NCBI GenBank assembly: GCA_019894735.1
Contig: JAGXOB010000074.1
Location: 1-10,885 of the forward strand
Source of the DNA: Promethearchaeota archaeon
GTDB taxonomy: Archaea > Asgardarchaeota > Lokiarchaeia > Sigynarchaeales > SOKP01
Length of the DNA: 10,885 bases
Direction: 5' to 3'
A program made the translations under genes and the position numbers. Below, piece by piece: positions 1-5,629 of the stretch. Every line of letters starts with the position of its first letter. Positions within the stretch are counted from its first letter, which is position 1. The notes below the pieces were generated by a model, which was given only the letters and a program-made list of their open reading frames with translations, was not told the DNA's origin and did no database searches.

Positions 1-1
1 A

Positions 2-460
2 AGCACCATGGGTCGAACCTTATTTTTTGATTTTGGGGTTTTAACTTTTAAGGGCGCAGACTGGGATTTAAAATTTCTACTTTATTCTGCAACTGGTCAA
101 GATTTTTATGCAAGTACTCGTCCCGCAACATTAAAAGGAGTAGATGGAATAATTTTTGTAGCAGATTCGCAACAAGATGTCTATTACCGAAATTTAACAT
201 CGTGGAACGAACTGTGCAACTATTTTGAAGACGCTATTATTAACCTTCCTAAGCTAATAGCATTCAACAAACAAGATTTACCAGATAAATTTAGCCCCGC
301 AGTTTTTTTAGAGAATATCAATTATTTTAAATTCAAAAATATTGACTTTAAGAAAACAGTTGCAGTGAACGGGGAGGGGATATTAGACAGCTTTGAGGAA
401 ATTTTAAGTCTTGTGTTTAAGAATTTATATAAGAGTCAAATAGTATCTGTTCTTCAATAA
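2..460 (+). CDS. MglA/Ras-like small GTPase, 5' end cut by window
   Basis: C-terminal part of a Ras-superfamily GTPase of the MglA-like type, predicted to bind GTP and act as a cytosolic switch. Its frame is open to the window edge. The ATG at 8 is very unlikely to be the true start, because it lies just before the conserved TLFFDF strand that follows switch I; the P-loop (G1) and switch I (G2) must lie upstream. Counting from that Met, G3 appears as SATGQ (27-31), followed by DFYASTR and the strand LKGVDGIIFVADSQ typical of MglA and Asgard relatives. G4 is NKQD (87-90) and a G5-like AVNGEG is at 119-124. The G3 aspartate of classical Ras (DxxGQ) is replaced by Ser, as MglA also departs from DxxG. 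It ends 18 bp from the convergent arrestin-like gene. The family is clear; the pathway is unknown. Confidence 0.88.
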   Translation, partial: STMGRTLFFDFGVLTFKGADWDLKFLLYSATGQDFYASTRPATLKGVDGIIFVADSQQDVYYRNLTSWNELCNYFEDAIINLPKLIAFNKQDLPDKFSPAVFLENINYFKFKNIDFKKTVAVNGEGILDSFEEILSLVFKNLYKSQIVSVLQ

Positions 461-478
461 GATGAATTCTAACCTTAA

Positions 479-1687
479 TTAGAAGAAGTCGGATGCTAAA
501 GGGGTTTGAATTCTGATTACTTTTTGAGAGTTGTCTTCTAAGACACAGATTAAAGCGGTAATATTTTGCTTGGTCTTGTAAACTATTTCTTTCTCTTCGC
601 CGGCTTCCCAACGATGAAAACCGGTTAGGGTTGGAGCCGTTTCAAATAGACCTTCTTGAAGACCCGAAATATTAACAGAAACGCCTTCTAGAGATTCCTT
701 TGAAATATTCTTTATTTTAATGTTATATTTTTCTATATCAGAATCGATTGAAATAATCTTGTATATTTTCTGGAACTTTGAAGAGACTCCATCGAAGATA
801 GAGGGCGCTCCTGTAGTATCTTTAGAGAATAGATCAGCACCCAATTTATCTTCGCCGACTGGTTTTGCTATTATCGTAATTGGAACTTTGAATTTAATTG
901 GTTCTTTTCCAAATTCGGGTTTAGGTTTTCCAATAAACATTAAAAACCATTTTACATAAGAACCGTACTTCATTCCCCAAAATTCTTTTTCGTGTGGTTC
1001 CCATAAATAGTTATGGCTTGGTTGAGCAATCTCAGGTATTTTTAATAGTAAGAATTCTTTACTCATATCGGATGTTTTAGAATCTCCAGCAATAGCAGCG
1101 GGTAATTCTTCTACCTTGCTACACGTTTGTCCATAAGCTTCACAATAACAAATAACATTTGCTTTTTGTAATAGTCTGATTTCAACCTGTTTGAGCTCTT
1201 CAGACGAAAAGTTGATTTTAATCGTCTCTCCTGGTCTAAATACATCTTTTGATAAACTAACACTTAACCCCGAAATTGAAAGCGAAAGAGGATTTGGTTT
1301 CTGCACTTGTAAATTTGAATCTTTTGCCTTGATTTCTATTTTTTGTGTTTTATTTATTACTAAATCATCATTTGGATTGTGTGGATGAGGTTGTCTCAAT
1401 ATTAATTTAATCTCGTACTCTATATTTCTGTTTTTAATCGTAGGAATAACATTGTTCTTGATCAATATCGATTTTTCTCGAATGTATTCCCCCTTTTCAA
1501 ATCTACCCTTAGAGAAGATTTCTTCTTTAGTGATTTGTAGTTCTTTCAAACAAGGTGGATGAGTTAAAAGACGGATTCCAGACCATAAGATTGACGAATC
1601 TTCGTCGAAATTATAAGTCGTTCTAACACTTAGCTTATCTCCTAAGTAGACATTTCCGTTATTTAAATCACTAAGGGTTAATTTCAT
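479..1687 (-). CDS. Arrestin-like two-domain protein with extra C-terminal beta domain
   Basis: A 402-residue soluble protein, mostly predicted beta strands, with no signal peptide or membrane helix. Residues about 1-125 resemble an arrestin N-lobe: it opens with a GNVYLGDKLSVRTTY element like the 'vY.pGe.i.g' strand, and later has KGEYIREKSILI and IEYEIKLIL strands. Residues about 136-275 repeat the pattern (DVFRPGETIKINFSSEELKQ, then VEIRLLQKANVICYCEAYG) and end in KFKVPITII, as an arrestin C-lobe does. Residues about 305-395 form a further beta-rich module not expected in a minimal arrestin. Cysteines 180, 182 and 189 cluster in the C-lobe. Arrestins are adaptors that link membrane cargo to trafficking machinery in eukaryotes; bacterial Spo0M shares the fold. 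Its tail-to-tail neighbour is a small GTPase, but convergence does not show co-regulation. The fold call is by motif pattern only; the function is unknown. Confidence 0.7.
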   Translation of the reverse strand: MKLTLSDLNNGNVYLGDKLSVRTTYNFDEDSSILWSGIRLLTHPPCLKELQITKEEIFSKGRFEKGEYIREKSILIKNNVIPTIKNRNIEYEIKLILRQPHPHNPNDDLVINKTQKIEIKAKDSNLQVQKPNPLSLSISGLSVSLSKDVFRPGETIKINFSSEELKQVEIRLLQKANVICYCEAYGQTCSKVEELPAAIAGDSKTSDMSKEFLLLKIPEIAQPSHNYLWEPHEKEFWGMKYGSYVKWFLMFIGKPKPEFGKEPIKFKVPITIIAKPVGEDKLGADLFSKDTTGAPSIFDGVSSKFQKIYKIISIDSDIEKYNIKIKNISKESLEGVSVNISGLQEGLFETAPTLTGFHRWEAGEEKEIVYKTKQNITALICVLEDNSQKVIRIQTPLASDFF

Positions 1688-1725
1688 GAGATTTACTCTA
1701 AAATGTCAAAAAGACCACATTGAAA

Positions 1726-1737
1726 TTTAATATATTA
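1726..1737 (-). promoter_or_regulatory. Candidate TATA box for the arrestin-like gene
   Basis: On the minus strand this reads TAATATATTAAA, centred about 44 bp before the ATG at 1687. With the usual archaeal spacing of about 25 bp from TATA to start site, the transcript would have a leader of roughly 15-20 nt. No good Shine-Dalgarno lies before that ATG. It is a plausible but unproven element in an AT-rich stretch. Confidence 0.35.
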
Positions 1738-1864
1738 ATATTAATTGTAGAACTCTATTAATATTTTTTTTTACTATTATTGTAATTTATAAACTATTAA
1801 AACTTTATTTCAAACTAATTTAAGAAAGATAAATAACAAATTATAATTGCCACTATGATTTAGA

Positions 1865-1875
1865 TTTAATATATA
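1865..1875 (+). promoter_or_regulatory. TATA box of the HAD-GNAT operon
   Basis: TTTAATATATA lies with its centre about 32 bp before the ATG at 1902. Standard archaeal spacing puts the transcription start within a few bases of that ATG. No Shine-Dalgarno is visible between them (CACTGCGTAAAATT precedes the ATG), which fits a leaderless or nearly leaderless mRNA. Confidence 0.5.
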
Positions 1876-1901
1876 GCACTTATTTCACACTGCGTAAAAT
1901 T

Positions 1902-2597
1902 ATGGGACGACTTAAAGCAATCTTATTCGACTTAGATGGAACATTAATAGATGTCGATTTAAACCAGTTCATTCCGGGATATTTAAAACTATTAGCGAAT
2001 AGTGTAGCTCACCTAATCCCTCCTAAAAAGATAGTGCCAGCCATATTAAAAGCGTCTGAATTCGTAAATAATAACGATGGCAAAATTCCAAACGAGGAAG
2101 CGTTTATAGAAGCGTTTTTCCCCGTTGAGGGCTATCAAAGAGAGGATATCCAACCACTCTTTGACAAGTTTTATGAGGAAGAGTTTAAAGAATTGCAGAG
2201 ATTTACAAAAAAGAAACCAGAAGCACGAAAAGTAATTCAAACCGCTTTTAACAAAGAGTATAAGGTTGTAATTGCAACAACACCTGTTCTTCCATTAACC
2301 GCTATAGAGCAACGTCTTGATTGGGCCGGAATTGGTGATTTTCCATACGACCTTATAACCAGTATTGAAAACACATATGCTACAAAACCGAATCTCCTGT
2401 ATTATCAATTGATATTTAGATATCTCAATCTTTCTGCTAAAGAATGTATCATGGTAGGGGACGAAGATAAAGATATGGTATGCGCCAATTTAGGCTCGCA
2501 GACCTTTTTAGTAAACAGTTCAAACACAAATCTGAGCGCCAAAACTCCCGAACCAACTTATAAGGGAAAATTGATAGATATAATAGAACATCTATGA
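1902..2597 (+). CDS. HAD-superfamily phosphatase, phosphoglycolate-phosphatase-like
   Basis: A cytosolic, Mg-dependent phosphohydrolase of 231 residues, the usual length for the Gph-like group. All four HAD motifs are present: motif I LFDLDGTLID, with nucleophile Asp10 and general acid/base Asp12; motif II Thr126 or Thr127 in VVIATTPV; motif III Lys162 in ATKPN; and motif IV MVGDEDKDM with Asp187 and Asp191. Residues about 20-105 form a helical cap between motifs I and II (C1 type), which sets substrate choice, so the substrate cannot be read from the motifs. Candidates are small phosphorylated metabolites such as 2-phosphoglycolate or sugar phosphates. The start is fixed by motif I beginning only seven residues in and by a TATA box at leaderless distance. 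The double-GNAT gene follows after 30 bp with no poly-T between, suggesting co-transcription. Confidence 0.88.
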   Translation: MGRLKAILFDLDGTLIDVDLNQFIPGYLKLLANSVAHLIPPKKIVPAILKASEFVNNNDGKIPNEEAFIEAFFPVEGYQREDIQPLFDKFYEEEFKELQRFTKKKPEARKVIQTAFNKEYKVVIATTPVLPLTAIEQRLDWAGIGDFPYDLITSIENTYATKPNLLYYQLIFRYLNLSAKECIMVGDEDKDMVCANLGSQTFLVNSSNTNLSAKTPEPTYKGKLIDIIEHL

Positions 2598-2627
2598 CCT
2601 TATCAAAATTAAAAGAGGAATACAAAA

Positions 2628-3569
2628 ATGGAAGGAGAAAACCTCGATAAGATAACTAAAGATAATATGGATTATAGGAAATTAACAAAGGATAATATTC
2701 AGAGCATATATAAACTATTTGAACGTAATTCCCGCTTTTTTTCGATACCCTTTGATTATTTTCAGAGAGGAACTCTTGAAGACGACGGTTTTGATCCGAT
2801 TTTATCTTTGATCTTATTTAATACAGAAACTAATAAGCCGATAGCTGCTTTTATCGTTGTTAAGAGAAACAAAATTAACGAACATTATTGTTTCTTTAAG
2901 GGATGCGTAGTTGACGAACAATACAGGAGACAGGGATTTGGTTCGGAGATGCTTTTCGAATTTATAAAGCGAGCTAAGGAGAAAGGAATAACCCAAGTGA
3001 TTTATGGCCCCAGCGTACCTGATTATTGGCAATCCGGTGTTGACATACGCAATACCAGTTTATATTTTTTCTTGAAAAAACATGGATTTAAATCCCAAAA
3101 GGCTATATTTAACCTCACAGTTTCTCTGGACATCGTTAAAAGAGAACCTGCGTCGAAAAAAGACGGATACAACTATGAACGCGTGCAACCCGATGATTTT
3201 GACAAAACTTTTGATTTTGTAAAACAACATTTTCCTGAAGGTACGTGGCCTGAAGAAGTTAGATATTCGTTTAAATTTGATCCTCCAACGACTTTTATAG
3301 TAAAAAACGCAAAAAACGAAATAGTCGGTTGGGCTACTCATAGCCAGTTCTTTCCCGGCTCGTTTGGGCCAACGGGAGTTCTTGAATCGTTACGTGGAAA
3401 AGGAATTGGCACTGAACTCTTCTTATGGACCTTATGGGATATTAAACAAAATGGTTTAGATACTTGTGAAATAATGTGGGTAACCGGTGATACCGTTAAA
3501 TTTTACTCCAAAGTAATTGGAGCTTATATTTCACCTATATTCTATCCGATGTATAAAAAAATTAAATAG
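2628..3569 (+). CDS. Tandem double-GNAT acetyltransferase
   Basis: A 313-residue soluble protein with two GCN5-related acetyltransferase domains, which would move an acetyl group from acetyl-CoA to an amine or similar acceptor. Domain 1 (about 16-170) has the pyrophosphate-binding motif A RRQGFG (100-105) after the strand YCFFKGCVVDEQY. Domain 2 (about 183-313) has RGKGIG (256-261) after FGPTGVLES, then a C-terminal FYSKVIGAY element. Both carry the R/Q-x-x-G-x-G/A signature, so both may bind CoA; in many double GNATs one half is degenerate. RBS: AGAGGAA (2614-2620), 7 nt before the ATG. An in-frame Met at residue 14 is an alternative start but has no such site. It is probably in an operon with the HAD gene just upstream. 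Domain 2 recalls GNATs seen in bacterial sugar clusters, from memory only; the acceptor is unknown. Confidence 0.85.
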   Translation: MEGENLDKITKDNMDYRKLTKDNIQSIYKLFERNSRFFSIPFDYFQRGTLEDDGFDPILSLILFNTETNKPIAAFIVVKRNKINEHYCFFKGCVVDEQYRRQGFGSEMLFEFIKRAKEKGITQVIYGPSVPDYWQSGVDIRNTSLYFFLKKHGFKSQKAIFNLTVSLDIVKREPASKKDGYNYERVQPDDFDKTFDFVKQHFPEGTWPEEVRYSFKFDPPTTFIVKNAKNEIVGWATHSQFFPGSFGPTGVLESLRGKGIGTELFLWTLWDIKQNGLDTCEIMWVTGDTVKFYSKVIGAYISPIFYPMYKKIK

Positions 3570-3571
3570 AA

Positions 3572-3590
3572 TTTTTGATTTAAATAAAAA
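3572..3590. terminator. Short convergent oligo-T tracts
   Basis: Between the convergent GNAT and membrane-protein genes (49-bp gap), the plus strand has T5 at 3572-3576, just past the GNAT stop. The minus strand has T5 at 3590-3586, about 30 nt past the membrane-protein stop. Archaeal termination can use short T tracts, so these may end both transcripts. The runs are short and no hairpin is evident. Confidence 0.3.
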
Positions 3591-3618
3591 CCTATGAGTT
3601 AAACATGTAACAGATCAA

Positions 3619-4212
3619 TTAAAAATTAAGAATAGTAAGATATACAGAAATTACTGAGCAGATAAAATAGATAATTGTAAGTAAAAAAGTAATTATTTGC
3701 ATTTTTACTCTTGAATTGTTCTTTTTAAAGCCAACATCTGTATTCGGCAATTGTATAGTGCTATCAGGGTTCCAAATTTCTTCCATCCTAAAAGCTAAAG
3801 CTTTAGGAGTCCCGCTGAGTAAATTAGTCACTGCTGGATCGTGTTGAAACAAATTCGCTTGTTTATTTACTCTCATTTTATAGTAAGTTGTACCTGAATC
3901 CAGTCCATATGCTGATAAAATAACAAGAATAACCAGCTCAGGAACAACAAGTATTGCACTTAAAGGAACGATGAAAATAATTGGAAAACTACAAATTATG
4001 ATCCCAATATAGAAGTAATAATAATACGATTTTGTAGTCAGAAACGAGTAAAACGCTAAAGTAATTAAGCTCACGGCTGTTAAAGAGCAAAGAGTGATAA
4101 TAATGTAGGTAAGAAAAGTGATAGATAAGAAATATCCGAAAAGAAAAGCATGAATCACTAATACCATTAGATAAATAATGTTCTTTAGAATAGAAGCTTT
4201 TTCCTTAAACAT
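3619..4212 (-). CDS. Five-helix integral membrane protein of unknown function
   Basis: A 197-residue hydrophobic protein I do not recognise. About five membrane helices can be picked out: residues 11-29, 32-56, 64-83, 86-102 and 171-193. A polar stretch of roughly 68 residues (103-170) separates helices 4 and 5. It contains basic residues (YYKMRVNKQ), an acidic/aromatic segment (FRMEEIWNPD) and a basic patch (GFKKNNSRVK) just before the last helix, so it probably faces the cytoplasm. The N-terminus (MFKEK) is also basic and probably cytoplasmic. No catalytic motif is visible, and five helices in under 200 residues does not point to a common transporter. The start is supported by an unusually good ribosome-binding site, GGAAGGTGA (4229-4221). 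It lies 111 bp downstream of the GGR-like gene on the same strand, with oligo-T tracts and a TATA-like element between, so it is probably its own unit. Confidence 0.72.
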   Translation of the reverse strand: MFKEKASILKNIIYLMVLVIHAFLFGYFLSITFLTYIIITLCSLTAVSLITLAFYSFLTTKSYYYYFYIGIIICSFPIIFIVPLSAILVVPELVILVILSAYGLDSGTTYYKMRVNKQANLFQHDPAVTNLLSGTPKALAFRMEEIWNPDSTIQLPNTDVGFKKNNSRVKMQIITFLLTIIYFICSVISVYLTILNF

Positions 4213-4220
4213 TTATTAAT

Positions 4221-4229
4221 TCACCTTCC
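4221..4229 (-). promoter_or_regulatory. Strong Shine-Dalgarno of the membrane-protein gene
   Basis: On the minus strand this reads GGAAGGTGA, with AAGGTGA ending 8 nt before the ATG at 4212. It is the best match to the 16S anti-Shine-Dalgarno in the window. Most other starts here have none, so this gene is probably translated from a real 5' leader. Confidence 0.6.
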
Positions 4230-4237
4230 TTCTTTAG

Positions 4238-4257
4238 ATTTTCAAAAAATTGAAAAT
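4238..4257 (-). repeat. Perfect 8-bp inverted repeat in the membrane-protein leader
   Basis: ATTTTCAA (4238-4245) and TTGAAAAT (4250-4257) are perfect inverted copies around an AAAA loop, 8 nt upstream of the Shine-Dalgarno. It could be a weak RNA hairpin in the leader or a DNA operator. The arms are AT-rich (one G:C pair each), so the RNA stem alone would be marginal. Confidence 0.5.
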
Positions 4258-4269
4258 ACTATAATAATT

Positions 4270-4290
4270 AAAAAAATACAATATAAAAAA
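4270..4290 (-). terminator. Oligo-T terminator after the GGR-like gene
   Basis: On the minus strand T6 (4290-4285) and T7 (4276-4270) follow the GGR-like stop by 34-54 nt. Paired T tracts like these are typical archaeal transcription stops. They suggest that the downstream membrane-protein gene relies on its own promoter. Confidence 0.45.
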
Positions 4291-4293
4291 GTT

Positions 4294-4305
4294 CTTATAT
4301 ATAAT
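4294..4305 (-). promoter_or_regulatory. Candidate TATA box for the membrane-protein gene
   Basis: ATTATATATAAG on the minus strand, centred about 87 bp before the ATG at 4212. It would give a leader of about 60 nt carrying the 4238-4257 hairpin and the Shine-Dalgarno. Other AT-rich matches lie nearer the gene, so this is tentative. Confidence 0.35.
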
Positions 4306-4323
4306 ACGATTGTCAATTCCTAG

Positions 4324-5565
4324 CTAAATACGCAGAGCATGAATCAAAGCTGGGAAAAGTTTCATACTATTCTTAATCCCTAACAATTTTACTAGTTTCC
4401 ATTTACGAGACATCATAACTTCCCAGCTATGTTTCCTAGTTTCGCTACCAGTAAATAGTGCGATAGTCGATTGCATCATTTCTGGATCGTTTTGAGCCAT
4501 AGAATAAGACGCTTCGATGACTCGTTCCAAGAGACCACTATGATACAAAAGGTGATGAAATTTATAGGAATACTTCAAATCTTCTTCGAAGAGGTGTTTC
4601 AGTAGGAGTTCGTTGTATTTCGCAAGTTCGGACTCGCCAAAATCTTCTTTTTCAAGTGCTTGACAAAAAACTTCTGCCGCAATTTTACCAGATAATCGAG
4701 CTTGATAAATTCCTTCGTATAAAATAGGATCTGCGGTTCCACAAGCATCTCCAACAACCATAATTCGATCACGATAAGGTTTTGTGATCATTCTATCGGG
4801 TATTGGAGCAGCCCAAACTTTGCGGCCACTAAAAACTTTCATTTCTCTCCCTTCGATTTTTTCCTTTATGAATGGATTTTGGAGGAAAGCTTTAAAATGA
4901 CTCATTTTAACTCCATCTCCTAACACTCCAATGCTTAGTGCTTGACTTTTAGGAAACACCCACCCAATTCCATGATCAATTAAGGTGCGATCGAAGAATT
5001 CCCACACTCGATTCCCAAATTGTTCGTCTATAACTGATTCGGGGACGCTAATCTCCGCTTGTATTCCACTGATCATTGGCGGAACTTCCATACCGAGAGT
5101 TCTTTGTAGCTGGGCACCTCCCAATCCGGTTGCGAGGATCACACATTTGCTTGTATATTCTTTTGACCCTATTATCTTAACTTCCTTGTCTTTATCAATC
5201 TCAATTCTTTTCACTCGAGAATTATAAATTATTTGGGCGCCAGCGTCTTGGGCTATATCCAGCAGATACTTGTCGAAGTCGGTTCGAAACATGCAATAAC
5301 CCTTATTATTTTTTCCAGAAGCATCGAATTCCATAGGTCCGTTTTTGGGAGTGAATAAAACGCCGCCAGTAATCTCGCGATCACCAACTCCGCTAGGAAT
5401 TGGTGTAAACTCTTCGTTTCTAATAGGAATCCCCCCCGCACAACACTTATATCTACCCTCTTCAGCAGCCTCAAGTAAAAGCACATTGGAATTACTCTCT
5501 GCCGCGATTTTTGCAGCAGTTGCTCCACCTGGACCACCTCCGATAATAATTAAGTCGTATGTCAT
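4324..5565 (-). CDS. Geranylgeranyl reductase family FAD-dependent oxidoreductase
   Basis: A 413-residue flavoprotein of the geranylgeranyl reductase (GGR) family; archaeal members reduce double bonds of isoprenoid chains in ether lipids. The dinucleotide-binding motif IIIGGGPGGATAA starts at residue 6 and glutamate 32 ends the second strand, fixing the start. Further family marks are CCAGGIP (41-47), in the place of the conserved Cys-Gly cluster near the substrate cavity; R94 with DFD (96-98); the ATGLGG strand (145-150); GWVFPK (201-206), matching the family's YxWxFP element; and the second FAD motif GDACG (272-276) followed by PILYEGI. The usual first Gly of GxGI is Tyr283 here. Length is normal and there is no signal peptide. 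Asgard genomes may carry several GGR paralogues, so the substrate (membrane lipid, quinone tail or other prenyl chain) is open. The symporter gene lies 64 bp upstream on the same strand. No Shine-Dalgarno is visible. Confidence 0.85.
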   Translation of the reverse strand: MTYDLIIIGGGPGGATAAKIAAESNSNVLLLEAAEEGRYKCCAGGIPIRNEEFTPIPSGVGDREITGGVLFTPKNGPMEFDASGKNNKGYCMFRTDFDKYLLDIAQDAGAQIIYNSRVKRIEIDKDKEVKIIGSKEYTSKCVILATGLGGAQLQRTLGMEVPPMISGIQAEISVPESVIDEQFGNRVWEFFDRTLIDHGIGWVFPKSQALSIGVLGDGVKMSHFKAFLQNPFIKEKIEGREMKVFSGRKVWAAPIPDRMITKPYRDRIMVVGDACGTADPILYEGIYQARLSGKIAAEVFCQALEKEDFGESELAKYNELLLKHLFEEDLKYSYKFHHLLYHSGLLERVIEASYSMAQNDPEMMQSTIALFTGSETRKHSWEVMMSRKWKLVKLLGIKNSMKLFPALIHALRI

Positions 5566-5629
5566 AAGAAATTAGAAAAAAAAGAATGAAATTTTTTATT
5601 ATTTACTTTTAAGAAGTATTTTGCATCAA
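5566..5629 (-). promoter_or_regulatory. Gap between symporter and GGR-like gene: poly-T tract and TATA-like element
   Basis: On the minus strand this 64-bp gap contains an AATAATAAAAAA-type element about 30-40 bp before the GGR ATG, and a T8 run (5583-5576) ending 10 nt before it. The T8 may terminate symporter transcripts, or it may be a pyrimidine-rich leader of the GGR transcript. The two readings cannot be separated from sequence. Confidence 0.3.

Larger units (their letters stand above)
1688..1901. promoter_or_regulatory. Divergent intergenic region between arrestin-like and HAD genes
   Basis: A 214-bp, very AT-rich region with no convincing ORF that holds the promoters of both flanking genes. 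The 11-mer ATTTAATATAT occurs twice (1725-1735 and 1864-1874), once near each gene start. The 10-mer TATTAATATT is repeated directly at 1733-1742 and 1756-1765, 23 bp apart, roughly two helical turns. A T9 run lies at 1764-1772. In sequence this AT-rich, short repeats arise easily by chance, so operator function is only a possibility. Confidence 0.5.

Noticed and set aside
8..460. A complete 150-residue GTPase starting at ATG 8
   Set aside because: It would lack the P-loop and switch I, the frame is open to the window edge, and the ATG falls inside the conserved core, so the gene is cut by the window.
720..1388. Plus-strand ORFs of 65-79 codons within the arrestin-like gene
   Set aside because: They lie antisense inside a longer coherent beta-rich frame and show no recognisable motif.
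1733..1765. Direct repeat TATTAATATT as an origin or operator iteron
   Set aside because: Only two copies, made purely of A and T in very AT-rich sequence; chance is the simpler explanation.
1764..1772. T9 run as a plus-strand terminator
   Set aside because: No plus-strand gene ends near it; it lies in a divergent promoter region and is more likely AT-rich spacer.
5431..5437. C7 run inside the GGR-like gene as a frameshift site
   Set aside because: Family motifs stay in frame on both sides (CCAGGIP and RTDFD), so there is no sign of a frameshift or of programmed slippage.
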